This document shows positions 11,269-21,400 of a DNA stretch of 64,000 nt, in pieces. This DNA comes from Peronospora farinosa (lineage: Eukaryota > Oomycota > Peronosporomycetes > Peronosporales > Peronosporaceae). A program made the position numbers and the translations under genes. Where the stretch lies: the NCBI GenBank assembly GCA_947646735.1, contig CANTFK010000756.1:124001-188000 (forward strand), read 5' to 3'. Positions within the stretch are counted from its first letter, which is position 1. Each line of letters starts with the position of its first letter. The notes below the pieces were generated by a model. It saw only the letters and a list, made by a program, of their open reading frames with translations. It searched no databases and had not been told where the DNA came from.

Positions 11269-13212
11269 ATGCCTTCGAGTCCTAATACTTGTGTGCTCGA
11301 TGTGAACATGTTATCAACCGGCCTTGCGTCGGCTACAAGCGTCGCCATCGCGCAGCAGGTACAAGAGCAGCAAGCTCAACTCCAAGCCCAAGTACAAGCG
11401 GATGTAAAAGCGCAGACTTCCATGGCTGTGGCTCTTACGACGCCCACATCAATTAGCATCGCGACTCTCAAGCCCAAGACGCGTCGACGCCGCGCTGATG
11501 GCAATGGCAATTTGACAGTCGAACAGAAGCGTCGCATCTGTGAAAAACACCGTAATACGCCCAAGATTACGCAGAAGGACTTGTGTCGATGGGCCAAGCT
11601 GGAGTTCAACCTCCAACGCGCGCCGACGCAGCCTACGATGAGTAATATTCTCAAACACGAACACATGTTCAAGGACAATGTACTGGGTGTGCTTGGATCC
11701 CAACGAAAGACTATACGCCCGACGCGCCACGCGCACTTTGATCAGGTATTGGCCAATTGGGTCATGGAACGCCAGAACAAGGGCAATATCACTGGAGACA
11801 TGATCAAGACAAAAGGTCGTGAGCTTGTCAAGCAGATGGGACTCGAGGGAAAATTGGGCTTTTCAAATGGCTGGTTGGCCTCGTTTAAAGCTCGTCATGG
11901 CCTTATGAAGCGTGCCAATAGTCTCCAGAATGACAAGATTAGTGCCACCAGCAACAGCACGACAATGAACAAGGATGGTGCGGCTTATGGCGGTATTCTA
12001 GACGCGAACAGTGGCATGCTGCCTAATGGACTGTCTGTGGACCCAAATTATATGCTGCCGCCAGTGTCCATGGACTTGACTATCGATCAGATCCAAGAGA
12101 TGCTGCGCGACTATGTGCCGAGTGACGTCTACACTGTGGATGAGACGGGTTTATTCTTTCGTGCATCGCCCAAGAAACTCGTACAAGGTGACGAAGCCCA
12201 GTTGATGCTGGCAGACGAGGCGAGACTGACTGTTCTGCTAGCGGTGAACGCGGACGCCTCGGATCTCATGGAACCGTACATTATTGGCAACGTCGTGCCC
12301 CCTAAGAACATCAAGATGGCCTCCATCTCGCAGCTTGGCTACCACTATGTCTGTAGCAGCAAGGCCCGCATGACGGTGTTTATCTTCCAGCAGTGGCTGC
12401 GGGATTTTAACGCGCGCATGGCTAGTGCTCACCGCAACGTGGTGCTGCTTATGGATAACGCGCCGTCTCATGTACTGGGCTGCGTCGTACTTTCGAACGT
12501 GCGCGTGGTTATGTTCGCGCCTCACTTGGGCATGAAGGTGCAGCCGATGCGCGGCGGGATTCTGTCCGCTTTCAAGGGCAAGTACCGTCTTAAGCACCTC
12601 ACTCTGGCCATTGATCACCTGGAGGACGGTCTGTCAAACGTCTACCATGTGACACAGATACAAGCCATGAGCTGGATTGTGGATGCGTGGCAGCAGACCT
12701 CTAGGGAGATAATTGTGAATGCCTGGAAGCCGCTGGGCATTACAGCGCCTTTTACATTCGACTCGAATATGGATGGATCGGATGACAAGAATGTGGAAGA
12801 AGAGCTCTGGGGCCTGCTCTACTGCCTGCAGCTTAGCGGTATTGTTAACACTAAGGTGTTAGTGAACTCGCGCTGGGAGAACGACATCCACAAGCGTCTC
12901 AACGAAGATATGATCGAAGATCCGAAGGAAAATGACGAAGAGTTTCGCGTGCCAGAAACCGCTCCGGTTAATCACTTAAGCGGTGGCACGGATCACCTGT
13001 CCTCCGACGAAGACCAACATCTGGGTCTGGGTGCTCAACCTATTACTGCCAAGGAACAGTTGAAGGCGTTTCGTGACGTCATTCGCCATCTGGAGCGTAC
13101 GGGCGTGGGCGATCCTCGTGATCCGCAGCTGATGAACGTCATTGAATTTCTAAAGAAGAAGCAGCTGAGTCTGCGTTTCGACAACGCTAGCAATTCAACA
13201 CTCACGATATAA
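11269..13212 (+). CDS. Pogo/CENP-B-like transposase-derived protein, likely domesticated
   Basis: A clean 647-aa frame has the pogo/Tigger layout. After a Gln-rich N-terminus and a basic KTRRRR patch (about residue 68), an N-terminal HTH (LTVEQKRRICEKH) is followed by a CENP-B-type HTH (about residues 150-215, ending GWLASFKARHGL) and a DDE superfamily domain. The first two catalytic positions are visible: D291 in TVDETGLFF and D396 in LLMDNAPSH. The third, normally Asp in the QP(M/L)DQG motif, is Arg here (QPMRGGILSAFKGKYR, R428). With an intact 1.9-kb frame but no third carboxylate and no visible terminal repeats, a DNA-binding host protein is more likely than an active transposase. The C-terminus (about 540-647) is acidic and unrelated to the DDE fold. 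Confidence 0.9.
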   Translation: MPSSPNTCVLDVNMLSTGLASATSVAIAQQVQEQQAQLQAQVQADVKAQTSMAVALTTPTSISIATLKPKTRRRRADGNGNLTVEQKRRICEKHRNTPKITQKDLCRWAKLEFNLQRAPTQPTMSNILKHEHMFKDNVLGVLGSQRKTIRPTRHAHFDQVLANWVMERQNKGNITGDMIKTKGRELVKQMGLEGKLGFSNGWLASFKARHGLMKRANSLQNDKISATSNSTTMNKDGAAYGGILDANSGMLPNGLSVDPNYMLPPVSMDLTIDQIQEMLRDYVPSDVYTVDETGLFFRASPKKLVQGDEAQLMLADEARLTVLLAVNADASDLMEPYIIGNVVPPKNIKMASISQLGYHYVCSSKARMTVFIFQQWLRDFNARMASAHRNVVLLMDNAPSHVLGCVVLSNVRVVMFAPHLGMKVQPMRGGILSAFKGKYRLKHLTLAIDHLEDGLSNVYHVTQIQAMSWIVDAWQQTSREIIVNAWKPLGITAPFTFDSNMDGSDDKNVEEELWGLLYCLQLSGIVNTKVLVNSRWENDIHKRLNEDMIEDPKENDEEFRVPETAPVNHLSGGTDHLSSDEDQHLGLGAQPITAKEQLKAFRDVIRHLERTGVGDPRDPQLMNVIEFLKKKQLSLRFDNASNSTLTI

Positions 13213-13389
13213 GCCCGGGCACTTTCTTGCCTCTAAGTTAGCTGATGTGGCCATTTGGGACTGTCATTACATAACTCATAGTAAATGCTTGTGTATACTT
13301 GTAAACATTCTGTTTGCACGAATCTTTGTCCGCATGTACGTGCAGCGATGCAATTGTTCGACCCTACTCTGGCTGTTCATGCTTGTATT
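13213..13389. other. 3' spacer of the CENP-B-like gene
   Basis: No feature recognised. Plus-strand open frames running through here and into 13708 appear to be shadows of the minus-strand pseudogene. Confidence 0.4.
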
Positions 13390-14060
13390 TTTTCCATCAT
13401 ATGCGATCGAAAAGCTTTGTTGGTTCCTAGCAACACCTTCAAATTTGGCAAAGACACCAACAATTTTTAGCGCAAAACCTTCATCTCACAGCAAAGCCCA
13501 CTCAGCTCGTGCTCTTTTCTCAACAAGGCTTCTTCACCTCAGATCTTCTTGTTCATGTCAAGATGAAGCAAGCTTCGCGTACAGTTGCTTCACAATTTCT
13601 TCATTAAGCCTAGCTCAGCCTTGGCATTTTCGCTTACTTGTTGTTAGTCGCAAAGCGATGCCTCGTATCATGACCACTTTCTTCTACTTATTCTGTCTCA
13701 TTCGGTAACGAGCATCGCGCAGACGTCTCAAATGCTGGATAATTTGTCTGTGATTTTGATAGCAAGAGTCAAGGACCTGCTCCATCATCACATGCATCAT
13801 GGCTTGTGCTACACAGTTAGCGTGCTGTTGTGTCTCGCAATTACGCACCATGTCAGTAAGGGCCTTCCGCCAGTTTTACATCTAGAGTCATCTGCAATAA
13901 AGTCTCAACTTTGTCGTTAACATTTCGTTTACTACAGTAATTCTTTGTCAGAAGAGAATGTTTAGTTCATAAGCTGACACTTGATATGTGAGGTCACCAA
14001 CCTCTGCTTTGATCTCGACAATGCTATCGAGCAATCACACCAGGAACGGGTAAAGTTTTG
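13390..14060 (-). pseudogene. Decayed coiled-coil protein gene
   Basis: On the minus strand one mostly continuous reading shows coiled-coil composition: LLDSIVEIKAEVGDLTYQV near 14030, VETLLQMTLDVKLAEG near 13890, RQIIQHLRRLRDARYRMRQ near 13740, ARLNEEIVKQLYAKLASS near 13590 and RSLVEKREHELSGL near 13530. It is cut by one frame change (about 13880) and at least six stops (TGA, TAG, TAA). Each stop can be explained by a single C-to-T change from CGA, CAG or CAA. It lies just downstream of the DEK gene on the same strand. No family was assigned. Confidence 0.5.
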
Positions 14061-14086
14061 GTTTGTAACAAAACGGTGGGTGCTGA

Positions 14087-15726
14087 TTACATCTTCATCT
14101 GGTCATTTGTAATGAACTCCTTGATCGCCTTCTTCTGTGCGGTCATGTCGCGACCCAGATCAGCGCTTAGCTGCTGAACAATCTGTCATTCACATGGAAA
14201 AGAAACAACATTTCTTAATGCATACTCTCAATGGACAAAACTGATGGTTTACAAAACTTTACCTTCTTCACCGTCAGCTCCTCGGCGTTGCCGTGAGTAA
14301 TGATATCCCTGATCTTACTACGGACGTCGGCATCCAACACCTCCGTCTTGGACTTGGGTTCTTCTTTATCAACAAGGTCCACCTCATCCTGAAGATCGGT
14401 AGCAAGCTGCAACTCGTCCTTCTCAGCAGAACTGTTCTTTTCATTCTCACTTTCATCGTTGTCGTTGTCGCTTTCTACGATGCGCGACTTTTTTAGTCGA
14501 CGAGTAACTTTCTTCTTTTTCACAATCGGCTTCTTCGATTCTTCAAAGTCGCTAGACGACTCAGACTCCGTCGCCTCATGGTCATTTTCACCTTCGTCTT
14601 CCTCTACAGCAACATCCTTCTTCTTTGTAGTCCTCCGCTTCTTCTTTGCAGGTTCATTTTCGCTCTTTTTTGCGGCTTTCACTCGCTTGTTCGCTTTCTG
14701 CTTCACTTTTTTCGCTGCAATTACGGCTTTCTTTTCGCCGAGCTGCAACAAAACAATCGACAAACACGTTAATACACACGTACATTTCTTTCGCTTCAGT
14801 TCGTCGCCAGATTGGGTATGTACCTTCGTCTTCTGAGGGTTGTAAAGCCAATCAACCAAACGATTCAGGAGGCCTTCTTTGTTGAACAATTTTCCTTCCT
14901 CATCAAAAGACTTCTTGGAACGATCTATCTGAATACTCCAAACAATCCAAACGTTACTACGGTATCGGCAACAAGAAAAACAAAACAAATCAAAGAGGTA
15001 ACGTAGTCATACCGCCAAGAAATCCATCACGTCGTGAACGAAGATCAGCTTCCACTTGCCCATTTTAGCAATCAAATGCTCACGAGACTACAATTATCAA
15101 ACAACGACAAAGCAAGTGCAAGCACTAAAATCACATGTCTATCCCATCAACAACAACCTCGACGAGATAAATGTAAAACCTTTTCGTCCTGCTCAATAAC
15201 ACCCGAAAAGTCCAGAATATGCTCCTTAATCACTTTCACCTGTACCAAATAACTCACTGTCAGTTCTCTCAATGCAACAATTGTATATGTTTCCCCTTCA
15301 ACGGACATTTTTCTGCTGAAAACGACGTCCAAACATGATACTATAGAGCTGTTTGATCATGTCTTGCTGCTTTTTTCCAAGGGCCTCGACCTAATGCAGC
15401 ATCACAACAGCAACAACACCTCAGAATTAGTAGCAACTTCTCGATCACACGTCATATTATCGTCTTACATTGTTCCGGACAAACTCCATCTCACGCACTT
15501 TGATGCCTTTACCCACTGGGGGCAAAAACTCATCCGCCTCGTCATTCTTGGCTTGTGTAAACGTAAACATTTGCGTCGTCTTACGCACTCGACCACTCAA
15601 ACTCGTCGTACACATCGTATCGGACACTACAGCAAGTGCCTGCATATTATCAGTTGGTTTATCTATAGTCGCTGTCGCTGTATCCACTACTAAAGTCGTC
15701 ACGGGCTTTTGCTGCTCGTCCATCAT
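14087..15726 (-). CDS. DEK-type chromatin protein, seven exons
   Basis: Seven minus-strand exons join in phase 0: 15726-15469, 15390-15307, 15239-15180, 15087-15013, 14928-14824, 14742-14263 and 14182-14087 (385 aa). The N-terminal part carries SGRVRKTTQMFTFTQ and then the DEK signature block LYSIMFGRRFQQKN joined to VKVIKEHILDFSGV, which continues into a SAP-like helical region (LIAKMGKWKL, LLNRLVDWLYNP). A long Lys/Glu-rich disordered section follows, and the C-terminus is a DEK_C fold (VRSKIRDIITHGNAEELTVKK joined across an intron to IVQQLSADLGRDM). DEK proteins bind DNA and histones and affect chromatin topology and splicing. The donor after exon 3 (GTTTTA) is weak, so that junction is least certain. 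The gene ends 27 bp before the upstream edge of the coiled-coil pseudogene. Confidence 0.85.
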
Positions 15727-15916
15727 TATGACTAGTTTTTTTTATTCAAATCAATTTTTTTTTAAAAAACCAAGATAGTACACAATTATTTTTACATAAA
15801 AACAAAAGTATTGCTTTATGTTATTGACTACTATCGTGATGTTTTTACCTTATAGTACTGAATACACAATTTGTATTTAGGACTAAAAAGTAAAAACTAT
15901 AATAATTTATACATAA
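15727..15916. promoter_or_regulatory. AT-rich intergenic region upstream of the DEK gene
   Basis: About 190 bp of very AT-rich DNA lies between the DEK start and the ankyrin pseudogene, including runs of T and A. It presumably holds the DEK promoter; no specific element could be assigned. Confidence 0.35.
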
Positions 15917-17080
15917 CAAGAGCTCAACGGATGCCAGACTTGTGTTGAAGCTGTTCGGTCGCTCGAAGAAGAACCCAATCCATGTGGCTGCCTATTTAGG
16001 AAATGTACAAGCACTTCAGTTGCTCTTGGAAGCCGGCTTTCGTGTAGATAGTTATGACAAAGTATCCCGCGTGCGTTTTACGACTGGTGGACGTTTGCGC
16101 AACTTTTTGTGTCCAAGCCGTTGACGTCCGAAGACGAAATGGCTGCCTCAATCTTCCGCACGACGCTTGTAACGCCACTGTATTGCGCGGTGAGCACAGG
16201 ACAGATTTAAGCTGTTCAGTGGCTTATCGAACACGGCGTGGACGTGAATCTCAAGTCCAAGTCATCCTACTGGTCAGATCGAATACCACCACTTTTTGTG
16301 GCCGACAACCCCGACATCGTTACGTTACTCCTCGAGGCTGGTGCAAATCATTTGGACGTGCCGGATCCTGGCCATATGAACACGCTCACAGTGTTACAAA
16401 TGGCCTATATGCGTGGCAACTTTCCTGTGGCACATGAATTGGAAGAATGGGGCGCTGACGTCGCTCTGACGCCTCTTCATGAAGCTGCAGCCAAGGACAG
16501 CACAGGGAATAGAAAGAAGCTACTGAAAATTGGTGCTGATCCTAATTGTGTAGGCGAGTATGGTTACACAGGCATGCATCGCCGTACACCATTACATTGG
16601 GCGGCCAATCAATGGTGCAGTTGAAGCCGTTAAAATGCTGCTTGAAGCTGGATCTGACCCAGATTTTCAGGACATCTTTGGTCGGTCACGTCTTCACTGG
16701 GCGGCACGTGTGAACAAGCTCGAGGTTGTTCGTGTGTTGCTAAGTAAGGATGCCTCCTATTAAAGTAAGCGTTAACCTGTTTGACTGTCTAGCACGATGC
16801 AGACATCGACGATCGCCTTTGCAATGGCGATATTGCCTTGCATATTGCTCAAAGTGTGGAATTTATGACAAGGACATTATAGTTCGTTGAGTAGCCTGTA
16901 AAACTAACACTTCTTGCCAGGTGGCTGTTTTCTCTTTACTTCTGGATAAGTTTGAGGTTTTCTCCTGCTTTGCTAACGAACGCAACGCATATCCAGGAAA
17001 TCTGATGATAGACGAATCTATCCAAGTGGCAGACGCCATTATGCGCGCGTTGCAGACAAGGAGGCAAGTGCTGACATTTT
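15917..17080 (+). pseudogene. Ankyrin-repeat protein pseudogene
   Basis: Plus-strand ankyrin units are easy to see: NPIHVAAYLGNVQALQLLLE near 15970, AVQWLIEHGVDVN near 16220, DIVTLLLEAGANHLDVPDPG near 16320, RTPLHWAANQ near 16590, AVEAVKMLLEAGSDPDFQD near 16625 and RLHWAARVNKLEVVRVLLS near 16690. A further unit (DADIDDRLCNGDIALHIAQ) follows a possible intron at about 16768-16794. The frame is broken by a shift near 16065-16085, a TAA at 16208, a shift near 16617 and a TAA at 16760. Ankyrin repeats are protein-binding scaffolds. No start codon is secure. Decay seems recent, since most repeats are still clear. Confidence 0.75.
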
Positions 17081-17169
17081 TTGCAGGTGCTATTGTATTT
17101 TCGCAGGGCTTAAGTCTTGCTTAATGCTGATGCAGGCAACAAAAGTAGAATGGTCATATCGATATCAGT

Positions 17170-18081
17170 CTACATAACATTGCACTTCTCCTGGTCTCCA
17201 GTACGTCGTTCACTAGCAGCTACGGCATCTGTGTGGGCGGCCTCAGCGTGCTGGATGAGTGCAGACAATGTTGGAAAGACAGCACGGCATTGCGGACACA
17301 CTTCACGAGCAGGAAGGTTTCCAGCAGACGCAGCGGATTGCATCGCAACCTGAGATGTTGTAGTAGACACTGAAGCTCTGTCAGAGTTCGATACGTCTGG
17401 GTGTGCGCGATTCACATGCGCGATAAGTTGACTCACGTAGTTGAATCTTTGCTGACACATGGGGCACATCTCGGAGTTCATAGTGATGGCACTTCCTGCA
17501 GCCGTGGCATTCTGTACCAAGGATGAGACTGCCGACTTGGTTCCGCTCACAACCGAAGCGGCGGCCTCCTTTGCGTTTTTGGGGAATCGGGAAGTTTGTC
17601 TCGGTTTGGCCCCGTTCGAACGCCAGGGCTTCAATTCTCCGAGCCACTGCTGTCGTTGAGCCTGCTGTTTATTCTCACAGGTATGATCAGTCTCGAATCG
17701 GTGCTTTAGACACACGTCTTGGTTACAATTGCTACAGTGGAACTGGTTTGACGGGTGCAAAACTTCTCTGCAGCCTTCCGCAGCACAACGTTTCTTGGAC
17801 TGCTTGAGTTGCTGCTGTTTGAGCTTCTCGGGTGTACATTGGCCAATACGGACATGTTGTTCCCACACGGCATTGACGTCTTGTTCGGCAGTCCAGCGAA
17901 TCATTTGCTTGCACACTGGGCATTGAACCACGCGCCGGTCGTGACTACCGGCTTTTGGACACTGATGGGAGTCGTATCTGCGGTGTTCGAGACAAAAGAC
18001 GTCTTTGCAGCAGTCGCACGTGAACGGCAAAAAGTCCTGCTGGTGGCAAGCGGGTACGGAGCAGTGTGCGCCGATATCCAT
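17170..18081 (-). CDS. AN1-AN1-C2H2-C2H2 zinc finger protein with C-terminal CaaX box
   Basis: A 303-aa intronless frame. Two AN1 zinc fingers occupy about residues 7-42 (CSVPACHQQ..FCLEHRRYDSHQC) and 99-135 (CAAEGC..VCLKHRFETDHTC). Two C2H2 fingers follow at 206-227 and 262-283. This layout matches the stress-associated protein/ZFAND2 group, whose AN1 domains link ubiquitin, p97 and the proteasome under proteotoxic stress. The protein ends in C300-N-V-M, a CaaX prenylation motif whose Met favours farnesylation; ZFAND2B of animals is also lipid-anchored through a CaaX end. A membrane-associated quality-control role is therefore inferred. It lies 326 bp downstream of the USP gene, same strand, which ends in a CaaX box too. 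Confidence 0.9.
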   Translation of the reverse strand: MDIGAHCSVPACHQQDFLPFTCDCCKDVFCLEHRRYDSHQCPKAGSHDRRVVQCPVCKQMIRWTAEQDVNAVWEQHVRIGQCTPEKLKQQQLKQSKKRCAAEGCREVLHPSNQFHCSNCNQDVCLKHRFETDHTCENKQQAQRQQWLGELKPWRSNGAKPRQTSRFPKNAKEAAASVVSGTKSAVSSLVQNATAAGSAITMNSEMCPMCQQRFNYVSQLIAHVNRAHPDVSNSDRASVSTTTSQVAMQSAASAGNLPAREVCPQCRAVFPTLSALIQHAEAAHTDAVAASERRTGDQEKCNVM

Positions 18082-18407
18082 AGCTCTGTACTTGACGACA
18101 GGAGAATGTAGTAGACGCGATGGCTTGGCTTTTACTTTACTGACTCGTATGTTAAAAATGACAAAGAACCAGGGCTAATGATCCAAGGCGACTTGTTTTC
18201 GACAGTGATGCGAGTGCGCTGATGCGAGTACCGATTGTAAGGGCTGCGACTTAAAGAGGTGACGGGCTCATCCCATCTAGCGACAAATATAAATATCTGG
18301 AGCTTCCTGTTGGTAGTGTAGTCACTTGCGGCATAATCAATGCATATTTACTCGAGATTAAGTTAGAAACACCGAGGTTCGGCGAAAGGCAGATACAATC
18401 GGTGGAG
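18082..18407. promoter_or_regulatory. Spacer between USP stop and AN1 gene start
   Basis: A 326-bp spacer that must contain the 3' end signals of the USP gene and the promoter of the AN1 gene. No ORF or specific motif was recognised. Confidence 0.3.
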
Positions 18408-21400
18408 TTACATGATGCTGCAGCGGCGCTCATCACCGTCCTCGACAAACCGTTCGATGTCTTCATCCGTGATCTTGCCTGGCGTCATATTCTTTGGGAA
18501 CAGGTCCTTTGCAAGTACGTCTTCCATGTCAGAACGAAGATAAAAGAGCAAATAGGCTGATGGACTGACCACCTGCTGCTCTTCTACAACACGAACACGT
18601 TCGTCATCGTAATAGTACCACTGGTCGTCGACAAAGTTTTTCGCGTACGCCGTGTAGTGGCCTCCACCAAGAGCGCCCTGGTGATTTACGACACCGTATA
18701 GATTATACATGGTTTCGAGACAGCGCGACTGATCTAAGTTTGAGTTCGTGTATCCACGGCGCGCACGATTGCGTATCGCTGCTGCTTGAACTGCAGCTCC
18801 ACGCTGGCTATCAGTTATTGATGACGCGATGCCAGTTGCATTGGTGCCTACTTTCGCGTCGGTTGATGTTACTTCTCCGTCATCGACAGTAGCACCTTCA
18901 GCTGATTCAGCTGATTCAGCTGGCAGTACGCCATCCTCAGGTTTTTCTCCTGCTGCGTTTTCCTCCGTTTCCACTGCCGGCAAAACGTCAGCCTCATTGG
19001 TATCTGAGCTAGCAGCGTCATTTATCGCGCTGCCAGGTGCAGATATCTGAGAATCAGGCGGGGCAGGTTCATTGCTGATAGCGCTCCCAGCACGAGACTT
19101 GAGTTTCATGAGCTTTCGTACAGGAGCTGATATTACACTCGATTTGCCTTTCGGCCTTTTCATTGGATACTTCTCCGGAATCTCAATATGCGGAGCCACG
19201 CAGGTCGAAAGATCTAAGTCGTGAATAGGGAACTCCACAAGCGATCCTAGCTTCCGGCGATATGTCTGCGTGTACTGGAAACGCTTTAGATGCACCACCA
19301 TCACTGGTGGTAGACGCCAAATTTCAAGCTTCTTTGTCATTTCCTGGTGTCGTCTGCAGCTGGAGCAGTAGCCCTCGCTAATCTTTTCCTCACTTGTGAA
19401 CGCATCCAAGCAATGCTTTAGTGGAACAGGGCCCTTGTCAATTGCTTCGTTTCGTGCGATGCTGTCATGATTCTCAATGTGCTTCATCTTGTCGATCATC
19501 TCGCGATCCTGGAACACACTTAGATCCCAATCAATCGCAATGGCTTCGTCTTCCAAAATATCAAGAGGGTCCGATGTGCACGGAATCGTGAGACCAAAGC
19601 TCCGCGTCAGCCATGATGACCGCGAATCTGTCAGTCCCTTATTTTCAACGCGGCGCAGCAAGAATCCACATTTTGAGCTAAAGCATACAGATGCATTGTC
19701 AAGGCCTGCAAAAACGCTATCAATGTGATTAGCAACGAGGCGGTCAGCATTTTGAGCGTCTTCACCGACCCATTCAGTCGGAGGCGTTGCATTCGGGCCC
19801 ACATACTGCTTCACACGTTCCCACACCAGTTCATACAAACGGAGGCCACTAGTAAGCTCAGGGCAGAGCCGCACAAGATTTGGTGAGCCAAAGGGAACAG
19901 GCCTAAATGGGTTCTTGAAGTACACAGCCGAGTAACTCAGCTTGCGCGAAAGCAAAGGAATGTACAGCAATCGTGCTTGACGAGATCGCAATCTGTTGAG
20001 CGGAACCTTTAGATCATCCTCTGTACGACGAAGGCGGACGAGCACAAGGAATTGGTCGTCGTAGTTGGCATGTACTGTTGGTGGCTCCACAACGACTGCC
20101 GGAACGTACTCCTGTGATTGCGTTCGCATGCGCACATCAACCAACATACCCTTAGCCAGCGTCTCACAAAAAGACGGGTGATCAAAATCATCTTGTCGTG
20201 CTTCGCCTGCTCCATTTGCTTGAACGTATGATGGACGACGATGCCGCGTAGCCTCCACTATTTCCGTATCGAGCGGTTCCAATTGGAACGCAATAAGCCG
20301 ATCGATACTGCGGATTTGGCCCACTCGGCGATTGTCAGCCTTAAAGCTTGATATCATCGATCCACTAAACTCGCACAATTTGATGTCACTCTCGGAAACG
20401 TCGGGCAAATTAAAATCATTGTGGCACATTTTCATCAGCTCGTGCTTCAGGTCAAAAATTGTCGCTGAAACACTCAATCGTACTGACACCTTCATTGGAG
20501 TTATTCCGTTGGCAAGCATCAGCTGCACCATTACCGTATTATGTTTGGGTTCGGGCAGCGGTACCTGCAGGAAAGTAAAAGGCTCAAATCGCGCCGATTT
20601 GAAGCCGCATACACTGCATGTAAGCAGCGACTTGTATTGTCCCGTGAACAAGGCAACAATAATCGATACTTCACGCCGGAGATGATTCCGCCACCATTCA
20701 TCGGCAAGGTCTGCGTCATAGCGGCCATCGCTGTCTGGCTGCTCGATAAAAGGTTTGTCCTGAATACGGTTCAGATCCTCACTCAGCCCACTCAGTAAAA
20801 ATGCGAGTAGTTCCTGTGCGTCTTGCTGATCATTGCCACGAAATACCTCGTTAAATTTGCCGATGGACTTCTTAAAATTTCTCGGAGATATTGATTTCTG
20901 TTTCACACACCACATGTCTTCAGCTAGCTTGCCGTACACTTCAGCCAGCTTTCCTTGCAGTCCTAGCGTACTGGTACGGTTGATATCCTCCAAGTACATG
21001 CCTGACACGAAGTATTCAGCCAACAGCTTTGTGTTTGTAAGGCACTGTAGGGCTGAGTTCATATAACACGTATTGCCGAGATTCGTTAGCCCAACTGAGC
21101 CACCTGAACGCATCCGGCGAGGGATAGCAAATTCTTGCTTCCGGCGAGTTTCACCTTCCAGTGGCACTAAAGATGAGTCTTCTTCTACATCAGCATGCTC
21201 ATCCTCTTCGTTATCGTGCTCGTCCGTCTTTGACTTCTTCCTAGTCATTTTTTTATTCGAGGCAGCATCCCAAATATCCAGCATTGGAACACCATTGGCT
21301 CCAGCTACCACCTGCCGCTGAATCTCTGGACCACCACCGTACCATAACTTCAGTGCCATCCACAGTTGCTCACATATGATGACGTAGTGACGGCCCAGCT

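Noticed and set aside
13247..13708. 153-codon plus-strand frame
   Set aside because: Composition is Cys/Ser/Phe-rich with no domain, and the opposite strand has a decayed coiled-coil reading that explains it.
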